A stretch of 64,000 nucleotides of DNA from Rotaria macrura (lineage: Eukaryota > Rotifera > Eurotatoria > Philodinida > Philodinidae). Both the position numbers and the translations under genes were made by a program. Below the pieces are notes generated by a model. It had not been told where the DNA came from. It saw only the letters and a program-made list of their open reading frames with translations, and did not search any database. Location of the stretch: assembly GCA_900239685.1 (NCBI GenBank), contig OENT01000761.1, forward strand, positions 1 through 64,000. Direction: 5' to 3'. This document shows, one piece after another, positions 20,571 through 33,748 of this stretch (position 1 is the first letter of the stretch; each line of letters opens with the position of its first letter).

Positions 20571-23500
20571 GTTTGATTCTAAATCTTGAGGTATATATAT
20601 ATGCATGTAGTAACATGCTCTTCACCGGTATTCTTCTTAGTAAAAATTGATCGTCGTATTTAAATCTATGTTTATGTCTATGTCTATGTCTAAGTCTACG
20701 TCTACGTCAACCTTTCTTCATTCTTTTTTCAACTATTTTAATCTGCAAGAAATAATTACACATATAACGGAGAATGTAACCAAAATATTCTGTTCTCATC
20801 ATGCTCTTTTTTTACATGCTGAATTCACTTCTTCTTCATAATGCTTCTCCTGTCAACTGAAGAAGGGAAATCAGTGGACCATTATTTTACACACAAAAAA
20901 CGTCGAAAAAGAAAAGTAAAAATTATTCATAGTCATGAAAAAAATAACGAATGCCCTTTCTTGATCGAAAGTGTAAATGATAGATGACATTCGTTAATTG
21001 GTAAAGAAAAAAAGTAATAAAACAAGATATGGATAAAAATAAAAAACGAACCGTGTATTTTTTGACTTAAGTCTGGCCTACGAATTTTTTTTCTTGCCTT
21101 GTTTACTTTCATCCAACTGTGTCACTCTTTTTCATGTTTTTTTGTTTTTTCTTCCCTTTCTTTTATAATATCGAAGAAAGAGTATAATATTGTAGCAAAA
21201 AACGAACAAATTATTGATATATACCGTTATGATCTCTTCCGTCATTGATTTTTTTTGTTATTTTCGAATTCAAAAGAGATCATGTGTCGGTGACCTGAAA
21301 ATTTAGAACTACACTAAAAAACGAAAGTAAATAAGATGCGATTTTTACGAATAGTGAGTGATTGTTGAAGAAGTGTATATAAAATATTTTGTTTTGTATA
21401 TTTTCCATAGAGGTGCACTAAAATTCCAAACAGTCTGAAATTAGGAGTCAATGTGATGCATGCTTAATGATATATACTAAGATCTCAAGCAAAGTAATAT
21501 TATTTCATTTTCTTCAGTAATCAAACCAAATCACATCCAGTGACTTCAAAAATCAAAAAATATAAATAAAAATTATGAAATGGACATTAGTTTTGATGTT
21601 TTACAGATTCATTGATTAAGGGTGCGGGTGTTGGTGCGCACTGTTGCCGATAGACAGGATCAAACAGATCACCCATACTTTTATCAAATCCTTTTCGAAG
21701 ACAGCTTGCGATAGATGATTTTGAACAAAATCAACCTTACTTGACATTTTAAACATTTGTAATCTTTATTCGATCTTTGTCAAGTATAAACATCAAAGTA
21801 CTAGGAAAATTCATGTAATAAACATGAGGCAACAACAAATTTAAAGAGATGATGCTTGCTACAACGATAGATGTTGTAGGGAAATACTTTTCAAGAACAT
21901 GATTGAAAAATTCTTGTTAAGTGATTTTACAAACATAAAATCAATTTGAATTAAAATTTTTACTATGTTTATTCGATTATGTATCAATTGAAATCGAAAA
22001 TAAATTACAAAACATCTATCTACTCATAATTCTATCGGATCATTCGATCTCTTTTTTTACTAAGTAGAAATCCATACACAATATAATTCGTTTTTCTCTC
22101 GCTTTTTTCCCATTGATAAGCATGAAAACATTCGACATAAGGTGTGCACACCTCCACCTTCAGGAACGAAAAAGGATGCGTAATTCATTTTGTTTCATGA
22201 ATAAAAAAACGACATGGCTGATGCTTGTACATCAAAAGTAACGCAATTAAACAATGTTGCGTGCAATATTTCCCATACGTAATGGATCGACATCACTTCT
22301 ATGCTCTCGTCCTTATCGGAAAAAGAATTTCAGTGAGTCGTTTCGGATTATTATTTGATGATTGAAAAGATGGAATACGAAACCAAACTATAATCAGTCT
22401 TTGAGACAAGAATATATATACTTTCACTTTTTTCGTTTTAATTCTCTGCCCATAAACATTTTCTTTTAATTAAGCTCAAGCTATAGTTTAAACTGATATC
22501 AGATTATTATTCCCAATAAGATCCGAATGTTTGAATTTCTCATCACGTGTACTTTTACACTTCTATATTATTAACGATGACATTAACTTATTTTCTTCCA
22601 TTTCTTATGATAAACTTTCATTAGTACATACAGAAGACTACTTCTCTCCCGACAGACATTAATTCTCGAAAATAATTCACAGAAGCGCATATAATATTGA
22701 TTGATGATTTATGAATTGAATAATAATGTGTGTCGGTGCTTCGAATTAAATCTGATGTGCAGTATTCTTGCTTAACTAAATGGAATATGAACGAATAGAT
22801 AGATAGGAGGCAAAACGATGGATTGTGTTGATGAAAGGATTGATCATGCATGAACAGGAAAGTAATATATTTATTTACTATAATGACAATTTTTCTGTCG
22901 GCTGAGGATTGAATTCTTTTTTTCTCTCCAGACCCTCTATCGATTTTTAAAGCAAACTGTTGATTATGATGAAATACGGCGATCAATCTTCATCAACTAC
23001 AGGCCTGACCAACTGTGTGTATGTGTAAAAACGTAACGATGGAAATAGGGAATTTTCGCTCATATGCCAGATGTTTCGAAGTGATGATGTCCACAGTTTT
23101 CAACAGCACAGAGGCGGGGGATACAGCTTGAAAATTTACATCTGTTAGTTCTCATATGTATTTATCAGATCCTGCCTGATCCAAATCCATATTCGTCATA
23201 ACTTTAACAGAAGTAAATTTTCGAATCCATGTATCCGGTGGATCGATAAAAGACCTAACGGCAATTGAAAAGAATTCCAGTACTATAATTTATTTCATTT
23301 CCACTAGTGTTTATACAGATTCCAATTGAATACCTAACTAGTCATGACTAGTGAATTCATAGTCACATCGATTTTATTCAAAATTGAGAGTTAAAGCAGT
23401 GGAAAAATGGTATCGCGGAGATTAGTTGCGTTTGTTTCCTTGTGTGATCGAACATTTGCTAATACTCGATGATATTTATAAATACTTGCCGACTATCTGA

Positions 23501-24500
23501 ATAAATGTTCGGCAGACAATATTGTCCTTTCAGTGATCGGCACAGAGGAAATAAAGGAAAACTTCAGATATTCAACGGAAGTTAAAATTATTGTTGATGA
23601 TAATTGCCTTGAATTGTGTAACAAATTCATGATCAACAAGGTTTGAAAAATCCTACGAGCGATTTCTATACCTTGTAGCAAATTATTCACTGGTTGGTGG
23701 ATATACATTGGTGCATCCGACATAAACTATAAGTGATCAACCGTCAATCATTTGAAGAACCTAAGACATATGCTTTTCATTGCCTACGACTCGTTGGTTT
23801 TATTATCAATCATGCTCCCAGCATTTTTTAATGGGAATAACTAAAACAAGTTTATCGTATCTATTTACGTATAAAACCTGCATCAGACATACTTTCCCTC
23901 TGTAATCACTTGACAACAGCCTATTGAATGACTGTGATGCACTGTTTCATGACAATATTCTGAAATGGTAAAATATATTTAACTATTGCATAAGATAGTA
24001 AATATGGTGAAACGAAGTAAGCTTTTAATAGGAGTATCTCGTACATCTAACATAAGTAAATATGATTCCTTTGGATCGCCTATGAGAATCCCTTCAGAGA
24101 AAAAAGGCCATGTTGCAGCCTCTGATCATAGCACTTTTGCCTATGTTATTTTCTTTCGTTAATCAAAGATGCATTATTTCCAATAGAAGTTATGAAAATA
24201 AAGACATTTTCTGAGTAAGATAAATTTTCAAACATGAAAAGTCTGTTTATTATTGATAGAAAATAAAGACTAAAACTATTTCTCTTTGAAGAAAAATTCA
24301 ATACTTTTAAACGCGATAAAAAAAAATGGATTGAATCGAAAGAATTCTTTTCTCTTGACGATAGAAATTTTTTTAGAATACTCTATATGAGATACATCTT
24401 TAAATGCAAAGAGAACGAATTTCATATCACACAAAAATATAGGTAAGAAAAACACAGGAGAGAATTGTTCGTTCGTGGAAAAACTATTCAAATTTTTCAT
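20571..24500. other. 3.9-kb gene-free interval
   Basis: AT-rich, no supported gene. A hexamer array of seven TCTATG/TCTACG units lies at 20665-20706. A 16-bp perfect palindrome ACTAGTCATGACTAGT lies at 23337-23352. Two isolated exon-like scraps (21587-21710 minus, 23493-23723 minus) were considered and not accepted. Confidence 0.5.
20665..20706 (+). repeat. hexanucleotide array, 7 units
   Basis: Seven units of TCTATG and its variants TTTATG, TCTAAG and TCTACG in tandem. Confidence 0.8.
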
Positions 24501-25949
24501 TTATAATTCATATTTTATTTGTGCTGGCGATTTTAAATTGATATTGATATCATTTTTTGACGTACCAACAACTTGAATAGCCTAGAGAGATGAAAGGTAG
24601 GTTTTAATAGTTCGTATGAAAAAAGAATTAGTGAAACGATACCATATATGATAATAACGATTCAACATTGAATCGCATCTTATTTTTCAATGATGCATAC
24701 GTATCTGAAATTTGATCGATATTATCGATTATGAAGCATTTAGTGATAGTCTAACCTGTTTCAGTCGAATATTGTGCTTGAATAACTTGTGCATCAGCGT
24801 CAGCTCTATCAGAAACATACGTATGTACTCTTTTTTTTTGTTGAACAAACACAAATCTTACTGATTTCGAATAATTGTACTATCAGTATCAGCACGTTCT
24901 TGAATGATTTGTGCTTGTTTCATAGCTTTCTGGTATTCAGTTCGAGCTTGTGTTAATAATTTGGGTCGTTCATATTCAGCTATCTAACATAAAACTCATG
25001 TTCAAAAATAAAATATGGAATTTTCCGATTATTCACTGACTTTAATGTTTTCTTTTGCTGCTTCCTTATCCTTGACAGCTGTTTCAAAAACAGATGGTCG
25101 ACGAACATCATTGACCTACGCACGACAATATTTGCTAAAGTTAAATTTCTCATATCATTAAAATTTTCATACTTGTAAATCTCGAAGAATAGCATAAAAT
25201 TGACTTAATGCTATTTTCATTTCCTAGTTAAATTTCAATCATAACACATTTGTTTGCTATTCATCAACAAATAACTATTTCTTACTTCGAGTAATTTCAC
25301 TTGAAAATAGACTCTCATACTTTGAAACGCAGTTGTATTAAAACTATAAATAAAAATAACATCGTTGTCTGTTTCAATATTAACAAAGATTATAGAAATC
25401 ATATACTTACTGTGCACATGTATCATGAACAGTACCTTGTCCTGTTGCAGCAAGAATATCTTTATAACCACGGAAATCTTTGAATTGAACGACAATATCA
25501 TATAGATAGTTTGGATCAGCTAGAAATTGAATTGTAACATCCAAACTGATCGAAACACCGTCTTGATTAAGACACTAAATGAAATGACTGCTATTCAATA
25601 ATTGTTCAAAGTTGATAACAAACTGATATATCATCGAACAGCATCGAGGTGAAGACACTTGGAAAAGTGATCAATGTGAAACCTGGCGAACCAAAATGTA
25701 AACCAGTGGTTTTCACTTCTCGCCCCAGATTCTTTGTAATTGTATTATATGGAATAGCAACTTGAAACGAAGCAAAACAAAAAAAATTGTCGATTTGAAA
25801 GTTATATGAGTAGAAAAACAAAGAATTCAATATTAACTCTCATCTGTAGCAAGTCGACCCACACAGGATATGAAAAGTGATAGTATCGTAATCAATGCCA
25901 AACCAATACCAACATATATGAGCTTACGGACTATATCTGTATTTGCCAT
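24501..25949 (-). CDS. SPFH/band 7 domain membrane protein
   Basis: A prohibitin/stomatin-type protein anchored by one N-terminal membrane segment. About nine short exons join in frame from MANTDIVRKLIYVGIG at 25949 to PAQIKYEL at 24501. Residues 10-30 (LIYVGIGLALITILSLFISC) form the transmembrane segment. The SPFH fold follows (VAIPYNTITKNLGREVKT, GLHFGSPGFTLITFPS, then GVSISLDVTIQFLADP). A long charged coiled coil comes next (RRPSVFETAVKDKEAAKENI, then YERPKLLTQARTEYQKAMK, QAQIIQERADTDSTII). A short conserved-looking tail ends the protein (LLSYMAIQVVGTSKNDININ). SPFH proteins oligomerise into ring or cage scaffolds at membranes. Here the exact subfamily (prohibitin, stomatin, flotillin or an unnamed protist/invertebrate group) is not resolved. 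Introns are about 50-110 nt. Confidence 0.8.
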
Positions 25950-26068
25950 ATTCTAGTATGAAAATAAATAAATTACATATATGACTTTGAAAAATACGAG
26001 GAGGCGTATTTCACATATTTCTATTGGTGAGTCCTATTAACGAATGATTATTTACCCAACACCTGCAT

Positions 26069-26817
26069 CTTTCATACAGTGTTTCTAACGTTAAGTACCC
26101 CAAGCAGAAGCAAAGTACCCAGGTCACCATCGATTTTGGAAAAGTACCGTGTTTTGCACTTAGAAAAAAAAACAAAGTACCCTCAGAGTACTTTAGAAAA
26201 TAAAAAAGTACTTTGTTTGAATTCTCATGGCATTATTATCAAACTGTTCAGAATCTTCATATATATGTGTAGACATGTTTTACTTCTAGACGGAGCTAAA
26301 AAGTTTTCTTTGTTTAACTCGAATTCATTTTCGATTCGCCATTTAGATTTAGACTTTTCAAATTCATATCTTATTCATTTGTTTTGGTTTCATAATTATC
26401 TCTTATTCGATTTATGTTCTTCAAATCCATAAATATATTTATTTGATACTATACAGAAAAATGAATTGAGTAACGTAAAAGTATGCATTGTTCTTTGTTT
26501 CCGTCTTATATATATATATATAACAGTAAAGTACTTAATTCAGGAGTATCCCTTAAACATGTTCAGAGATCTGTACATGTTGTTGCTATTTATAAATGTT
26601 GTATTTTGTTATTTCGTTTTTTTGAACAAGAATAAATTTTTAATAAAAGACTGATTCAAAGATAACCTTGCTTTTTGTTTTCTTTATCAGTTTTAGTCTA
26701 TTGTTCTTTGAGGTACTTGATTACTTAAAACAAAGTACCAATAGATACTTTGTTAATAAATATAAAGTACCCATTTGTACTTACTTTTAGATTTCCATTA
26801 GAAACGCTGCGTTCATA
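26069..26817. mobile_element. hAT-type MITE, 733 bp, with 8-bp target duplication
   Basis: The element runs 26077-26809. Its ends are CAGTGTTTCTAACG (left) and, on the reverse strand, CAGCGTTTCTAATG (right): 12 of 14 positions match, and both resemble the hAT consensus CAGNGNTTCTCAA. Flanks are CTTTCATA (26069-26076) and CGTTCATA (26810-26817), 7 of 8 identical, the 8-bp duplication length typical of hAT. The subterminal regions are rich in short repeats of AAAGTACC and AAGTACTT in both orientations (at least ten copies), as expected for transposase-binding repeats. No transposase is encoded. It sits between the SPFH gene and TMEM86, and a hAT transposase is present at 14.3-17.8 kb, though I cannot show that they are linked. 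Confidence 0.8.
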
Positions 26818-27053
26818 TAGTCATATATCTGTTCGACACAATTTTATTGCTTACGTGAAAATAGAATATATGTACATGTAGTCGAGTAAAATAAACATGT
26901 GTACATTTATACAAATAAAATAGAAGAAAAAAACAAAACAAAATAAAATGAAGATATGTCATTCATCTGATCAAATTCTCTCGTATGTACAATGTTCATA
27001 GCATTTACTGTTTCTATTGCTTACGTCCAATGACTTGATTGATTGGTTATGAA

Positions 27054-28162
27054 TTAGGTTTTTAATTTTTGTTGTGCCGGTTTAATAAATAACATCACAG
27101 GTGTACGACTAAGGAATAAATCAATGTTTTGACCGATTTGTAATTTTTTCTCCATCAATATTGATTTTATCGGTGTATTAGCTACTGTCTGTTTTATATA
27201 TGCATGTTTAGCAGATAACAATGCTAATAAATCATCTCGATGAACTTGTGATAAAAATTTACCATGTTCTTGAATAACTTTAATTATATCTGTTTCTTGT
27301 ATAACACAAAAATTCATTTCCTTATCTTCATGTGAATCAACAACAGACAGGGCAATAAGTAATTGTGCTGCATAATAAGTCGTCATCACAAGAAGTTGAG
27401 AATGTACCAAAGGTGTTACAAAACGATCGAGTGCGAGAAGTGCGTCACTTGTGGCAAAAAGTATACCACCTAAATGTAGAGAATGATGATTGTCATCAAT
27501 TGAAAATTTACAATCTTACCTAGAAAACTATAGAATCTTGTCCATGTCCATTCATTATTATCGATTTTAATTCTTGCCATGGCTCTCCAAATCATAAACA
27601 TGGTTAGCGCAATATAAGCATAAATCTAATAACATGCACTTAACAATAAGAAAATTTCACTTGAGAAACTACTCACCACATACGACAAAGGCTGATAGAG
27701 AACACCCGAAAGCATTAAATAAATGACAATAACTGGTAAAACCATGAATGGTAACATAAATACTCTCAACGGTCTCATACCGTATGCAGTTGCATACAGA
27801 ATATGTGATATGCCAAATGCTAAAACTCCATGAATGAAAAATGAATGATCATAGACAAGTAAGGCATCGCCAAGTAATGAAAAAGCTAAACCAGTCAAGA
27901 TTCTTCTTGAATATGAATATTCAAAACCACGTAGATTGATACCATTCAATAGAATGAATAATATCAATGAACATATTGGTAAACATTTAAATATTAAATA
28001 AAACATATCAGCAGTTTTATATTTCGACTTAGGAAAAAGTATAAAGAAAATAGCCACTGTTTTAAAGAATGGTACAAGTTTAGGACCATTACATTTTAAT
28101 ACATGAGGTAATTTTGTTAGAATAGTTGTTTGATGGATAATTGTTGTTTTTGTCTTGAACAT
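27054..28162 (-). CDS. TMEM86: TMEM86/YhhN family protein (lysoplasmalogenase)
   Basis: A multi-pass membrane enzyme of the YhhN family. Characterised TMEM86 members hydrolyse the vinyl-ether bond of lysoplasmalogens in the ER. Three exons: 28162 to about 27674; about 27625-27520; about 27468-27054. The family landmarks are present: LTGLAFSLLGDALLVYD, then FIHGVLAFGISHILYATAYG in the first half, and GGILFATSDALLALDRF followed by YYAAQLLIAL at the end of the core. Unusual: after LLIALSVVDSHEDKEMN, where most members end, about 80 further residues continue (VIQEHGKFLSQVHRDDLL, ending PAQQKLKT). The first 50 residues before KTVAIFFILFPKSK are also not part of the core. The gene is head-to-head with the RING ligase, 663 bp apart. 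Confidence 0.88.
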
Positions 28163-28825
28163 TACGTGTTCTATATTCTTCTGAAAAGAAATAATGAAAA
28201 TATCTATTCGTATTCGTTTCTTTTTTATATGCTATTCTCCATTCATCTCTGTCACATGGTAGTAAAGAGAGTCATGTGATATTAAATTTGCGATAGTCGT
28301 ATAATTATCAAAACAAAACAAAAAAGAAAGCAATCACTATTTTTATTTCTTTTTCTACGATGAAATATCCCTATTTATGATAAACTAGTGTATACACCCG
28401 ATGGAATTAATTGCATCATATATTTATATAAGAAATAGAACAACATGTGATGATGATGATGCTCATCATGAGTTGTGTGCTAATAATAATCAATAGGACT
28501 CGTAGATATTTCTATCCCCTACACTAGCGACAAAGAATTGGTATGATTTAGTTTTCGAGAATATCTATCATTCAAGAATATTAATTAAAATAATAATATA
28601 TATTATTAATGTAATAGGATATACCGAGTAGATATGTAATAAACTAGTCACAAGCTAGTGCCCTCTCTCATTGATCATTCATTTTGTCAGGTTGTGCATT
28701 TTAACCAACACGAAAGATTTGTTCTGTTACCTCATGATTTGATAAAAAACAAACGTCACTTACTAAATATCTCTCTATCTATCTTATCCTTTTCTATAAA
28801 AACTATCCGTTCGAATGGTTCATCC
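28163..28825. promoter_or_regulatory. shared intergenic region between divergent genes
   Basis: TMEM86 (minus) and the PA-TM-RING gene (plus) start on either side of this 663-bp AT-rich spacer, which must hold both promoters. I see AT runs (28590-28615) but no motif that I can assign. Confidence 0.4.
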
Positions 28826-30668
28826 ATGATGATGAAATTTATATCATTGATTATATCTTATTACCTTGTAACATTTATTCCATTAACTTTATCAGATGTT
28901 TATGTGGTATGATAGTAGACAACAGATAGTTTTCTTAAGATATGAATCTTTTGTCTTCTTCCTAGTATAATGATTCAAATAATTTACTCGAACAAATAGA
29001 TGATGAAGCAGCTAGTTTTGGACCATCATTTCCCAATAGTGGATTAAAAGTAGAAATATGTTCTTAGTCAATGTATTCTAATATTTTGTTTGTCTATATA
29101 ATAACAGGGCTACATCACCACAACCTATCCAGAGAATGGATGTAAAAAGATATCACCACCACCCAATATTTCAACATCGAACTATCGTTGGATTGCACTT
29201 ATACCTCGAACAAAAGGAAATGAATCATGTGAATTTGCTCTTAAAGTAAATTTCATTTATTCATCTATTATCATTTTATGTCTTGTTATATTTGCTCAGG
29301 TACAAAATGCACAAAATGCTAATTTTAGTGCTGTTATTATATATAATTATGAAGATAAAATAATTAGAATGGGATCTTCTGGAAAAAGTACGACGATCAA
29401 ATCTAACTATGATTTCATGCTCACTTGTTTTTTGTTTGTTTATATGAATTCAGATGTTCGTATACCGTCAACATTAATTACTCGTACGAAGGGTTTACTA
29501 TTGATTGCACATTATTTGTTTAACAAAACATCCGTCAATTCAACTCCAACGTAATTTATTTCTTCTATTTTTCTTCGTTTCTGAATATATCTTCTTTCAA
29601 ATAGATATTATGTGAAAATTATGCCAGAACCATCGTTACCCATGACTGCCTATTTGATACCAATTGTTGTCACTATAACATTTTCAATTGTTGGTGTTTT
29701 AGGTTTTGTAGTAAGAATTTCTATTTTATTACTGATCAATTCATCAATAGAATTTTTCTATGAACTAAAAAATCTTATTTAGCTTGTAAAAATTTATTTA
29801 CAGCGACGTCGTACACGTCGTCATCGTTTACCACGTTCAGCATTGAAACAATTGAAAATAAAAAAATTTGTTAAAGGTGATCCATGGGAAGTCTGTGCAG
29901 TATGTTTAGATGATTATGAAGAAGGCGCTAAATTACGTATATTACCGTGTGATCATGGTTTGTTGTTTTCAATTCAAAAATTTATTCATAAATTTATTCA
30001 TGTCTAGCTTATCATGTGAAATGCATTGATCCATGGTTGATCAATAATCGACGACAATGTCCGGTGTGTAAACGTTATGTCTTTCCTGATCATGATAATT
30101 CGGATGACGAAACAGATCATCATCAAGTACGAACACCTACAGAACAAACACCATTAGTACATTCAAATGAGAGTGATTCAACAACGGAAATATCTTCGAA
30201 TCAACCTTCACATGGTAAAATTATCAGGATCAGATTTAAATAACAACAATAAGTATCTCGATTTTAGAACGTCGACTATTGAATCCGTCTAGTAGAGGTG
30301 CACGTATTGTTTCTTTTGCATCAAACGAATCATCAGAGGGTGTTGAAAATTTATCTTCATCACTACGAGCAACAACGATAGGAGTTACTTTCGATAGACC
30401 ATCATCATCGAATTCACGACGATATGGTAGTATGCATGAATCGGCAGGAGCATCACGTGTTGCTAATTTTTTTGTTGGTTCTATGGGTGGTGCCACTGAT
30501 AATACAAATGTATCTGTACGTTCTATAGTCGAAGATGTTAGTGATAATGAAGTAATTAATGATGATGTCAATGAAGAAATTCCTTCGACAAACACTTTAT
30601 CGGAAGAAAATCCGGCATATGTTGATGATGAAAAATCAACAACAAGTACAATTCAAACAAAGTTGTAA
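28826..30668 (+). CDS. PA-TM-RING E3 ubiquitin ligase (RNF13/RNF167-like)
   Basis: A single-pass endosomal/lysosomal-type E3 ligase. Exons joined by short introns give, in order: a signal peptide (KFISLIISYYLVTFIPLTLS), a lumenal protease-associated domain (GPSFPNSGLK, then RWIALIPRTKGNESCEFALK and NFSAVIIYNYEDK, RIPSTLITRTKG), a transmembrane helix (AYLIPIVVTITFSIVGVLGF), an arginine-rich juxtamembrane stretch (RRRTRRHRLPRSALKQL), a RING-H2 finger (CAVCLDDYEEGAKLRILPC then DHAYHVKCIDPWL and CPVCKRY), and a long acidic serine-rich cytosolic tail to TIQTKL. All eight zinc ligands (C-C-C-H-H-C-C-C) are present. The start is the first of three consecutive ATGs. The family usually ends soon after a short tail; here the tail is about 180 residues. 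RNF13 versus RNF167 cannot be separated. Confidence 0.9.
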
Positions 30669-31186
30669 AAATTTTTCGTTTTGTCTTTTTCACATGTTTA
30701 ACAGTATATTTCCATTGTTCTATTATTACTCGAGTGTGCATCGTTTGACAGAAAGTGTTTATCTTTTTGTTTCTTTAAGAAAAACAAACAAAACTGAACA
30801 ATATTTAGATACTTTTTGTTACTACCTTCAAATTTTTTCTTCATTCTTTTTATGTGTTCACATTCCTAATGAAAACTAATTTTTCAAAGACGAAATAGGT
30901 CGTAATACTATTTGGTGATCTGTGTTTTTATACTTCAATACTTAAAAAAAATATATCGATGTTTTCATATAAGTTGCATGTGATTTTAGAAAATAGTGTC
31001 TTGTTATCTATGCATATCTCCAGTATATATGTATATGTATTCATAGATTGGGAAAACGAAGTATGTGTTAAAAAATACACAATGTTTCATTCGATTGAGT
31101 AAACGATCATTTCACACTGTAGTTTCAAGAAGAAAAATTCATATAAATTTGTATAAAAAAAGAGAATAGAAATAGAAAAACAAAAA
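30669..31186. other. convergent 3' intergenic region
   Basis: Between the stop codons of the RING gene (plus) and the PTB gene (minus). AT-rich, consistent with two 3' UTRs; no ORF or repeat of note. Confidence 0.5.
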
Positions 31187-33748
31187 TCAATAGTAAACAT
31201 CAACTATGGTACCATTATCATGCATTGAATGAGGTCTATAATCTCTTGGAGTATATTGATTCGGATATTGAACATTTCTCAATGGTGAACCATTGGAGGC
31301 TCGTAAAATAAATTCATTCGTATCGAGATACTCGGGTTGTACTGCTTGTTTTCGATTTGGTTGATGTTGTACGGGTACGGGTCGCTTTTGTTGAGTCTCT
31401 TGTTGTTTTCTTATCACACCCGGTTTATTATCTGGATAACTTGCATAGAGAGAATTCGGCATAGGTGCAGACGAAATTCTCGAGTCCATCTGTGGATTCA
31501 ACGGACGATGAAGGTGTGTTGAATCAAGGAAATTATCGTGAGATAATAAATTCGGTTGAGAACCAATCACACTCGGTGATTGAGCTGACCAAATGGGATT
31601 CATTGTTACAGCTAAACCGTTGCCTTTAACAAGACGACCTTCATAGAATAGATTATGATGATGTCTATTCGGTTGTTGATCATAGTCTAAACGCATGTCA
31701 GACTGAGCTCGATGTCCATTTCGAATAAAATTATTATTATTATTATTATTATTAATATTATTATTGTTATATGAATCTAAATCATTTCGTGATGATGCAT
31801 GCGGCTGTGCAAAAGCATTCCCCAATTCATTATTATTGTTTCGATTAATATATTTTCTACGAAAAAAAAACAAAATGAAAATGATCATGCAAGCAAAACT
31901 AGAACTAGCTATTTTCATACATACTTATTTGTAATAGGGATTTGTGACGGACGAAAACGATAAGCCGATATTGGTTTTGTTTGTTGTTGCATTTCAAGAT
32001 GTTCGATGTTACCATCATTATCAGTAAAAATTGAACTTGTCTCATCTTTTAAAAAATCAAATGCTAAACTAACAGCTTCCACCTATGTGTCAATCAAGTT
32101 GAAGATGATCGATGATCATTATAACGAATTAATTTTACTTACCGGGTCATCTGTGGTATCGTTTCGATGATTAGGAAAACGTGATTTGCCGTTATTATTT
32201 TCAACGAAAGCCTTACTCGTACGTTCATCATTTCGTGAGAAAACATTCGAGCGCGGTGTTTGATTATCATTTTGATCGATGATGGGTGAAACACCAACAA
32301 TAGCAGGCTGTTTACGAAAAAATAAAAATAAAAAAATTTTCATTTTGTTTTTCTTGTACATTCAAAAGATAGATTATGAATGAATCACCTTATATCCAAA
32401 GCACATGCCAATATTGGAACGTAAACGCGTTATAAAAAAAGTTTTCAAATTTCTTGATGCACTGTGCATCTCAGTTCTGATGAGACGAGTCATGATGTAT
32501 AATGATTATGTCATATTATTTAAAGAATAAGTTTAAAAGAAAAGAATTGAGCATTTACTATGATTTATACATATGCAGGATAGAGAAGAATAGAGATGCT
32601 AATCTTTCGATCAATGAGTACCGATGTGATCGAAATATAGCTGCCGAATTTAAAATGAAAAATACGATAGCGAGGACAAAAAAAAAACATAAGAACATCG
32701 CTCTATGTGCTTGTCCAACAGATGATGACAATGAGACGACGAAAGTAACCGCTTATTAAAATTTACTTTTCTCTTTCTATAGGCGAACATCAACAAGGAT
32801 TTATTTTGCTCTTCGCTTTCATTTTTTTTTGAAGTGTCCCACGTCGCTCGCTCAATAAATTCAATGAGCTATTGGTTGATCAGAGAATATATATATATAA
32901 GATAACCTTGTATGTAGGTATATAATAATGGCCTAACTAGAACGAGTTTTTTTCTTCTTACCTGAGTACTTCGCCATGCTTGAGCTCGTTGAACATTTCC
33001 ATGACCGGCATGTATAGTATCATAATCTTTCGGTGGAAATAGAATAGGTTCTTTTGATTTGATTTTCTTTTGAAGTTCTTCCGTTATCGATTTAATCGGA
33101 TCATTCTTTTTCTCCTGTTGACTATCACTACTCGTGGTTGAAATCGGTTTACTTGTACTTGTTCTATTTGATTTCATTGCGTTAAAACTATCTATATCTA
33201 ATAAATTACGATCAAGCATTTGTTGTTCCAATTGAACCAAACGAAGACGATGACTTTCAACGAGTAGATACGAACGAAGGCGAGACAGAAGTTTTTGAGC
33301 AGAACGCGATGAATCACATCGATAAACATGAATAAATGCTGGATAATGTTGACCATTCAATGGTGAAATATAAACAACACCTAATTAAAATTTAAAATAG
33401 AAAAAAAAGAAGCAATCAAAAACAAAAAAAAAATTTTTTTCTTTTGTATTCCAAGTTCAATAATAACGCACCAACAGTATCCTCGTAAGATGTTTTACCG
33501 ACTGCTGAACATGCAATCATTGTTGATGGTACAAGTGTAGAAAATTTTTGTTCATCATCATAAATAATTTTAACACCATCTTTCAATACTGTTACAGTTG
33601 TTCGAACGAAATCACGTTTTGTTTTGACTTGTCGTATAAAATCCAGTGCATCACGTATTGTTTGTTCGTTTAGAAGTAATGCTGCAGCTGTACAACCACA
33701 ATAATCGACACGAAATATTTTGGGTCGTGATAATTTATTTAGAGCCAT
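31187..33748 (-). CDS. PTB/PID-domain adaptor protein with low-complexity tail
   Basis: Exon 1 (33748-33468) and exon 2 (about 33379-32962) encode a phosphotyrosine-binding-type fold: YCGCTAAALLLNEQTIRDAL, VTVLKDGVKIIYDDEQKF then PSTMIACSAVGKTSYEDTVG, VVYISPLNGQHYPAFIHVYR and a closing helix SAQKLLSRLRSYLL. After WRSTQ a strong donor (GTAAGAAG) leads, in my model, across a 485-nt intron to MHSASRNLKTFF... at about 32476. Further exons follow (32310-32141, 32083-31926, 31857-31187). The C-terminal part is disordered, with a poly-asparagine run from an ATT repeat (31733-31770), and ends GTIVDVYY. The alternative is two genes, the second starting at the ATG at 32493 (MTRLIRTEMH). The donor after WRSTQ and an in-phase acceptor favour one gene. 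The partner ligand is unknown. Confidence 0.6.
31733..31770 (-). repeat. trinucleotide repeat encoding poly-Asn
   Basis: An ATT/AAT trinucleotide run gives an uninterrupted series of Asn codons (with one Ile) in the tail of the PTB-domain protein. Confidence 0.85.

Noticed and set aside
21587-21710. Exon-like minus-strand segment ending in a stop after APLINESVKHQN
   Set aside because: Protein-like composition, but no acceptor that keeps the frame and no upstream exon; too little to call.
23493-23723. 76-residue minus-strand frame beginning MSDAPMYIHQPVNN
   Set aside because: A 64-nt intron-like stretch lies inside, but splicing leads to a stop after a few residues and no upstream exons are found.
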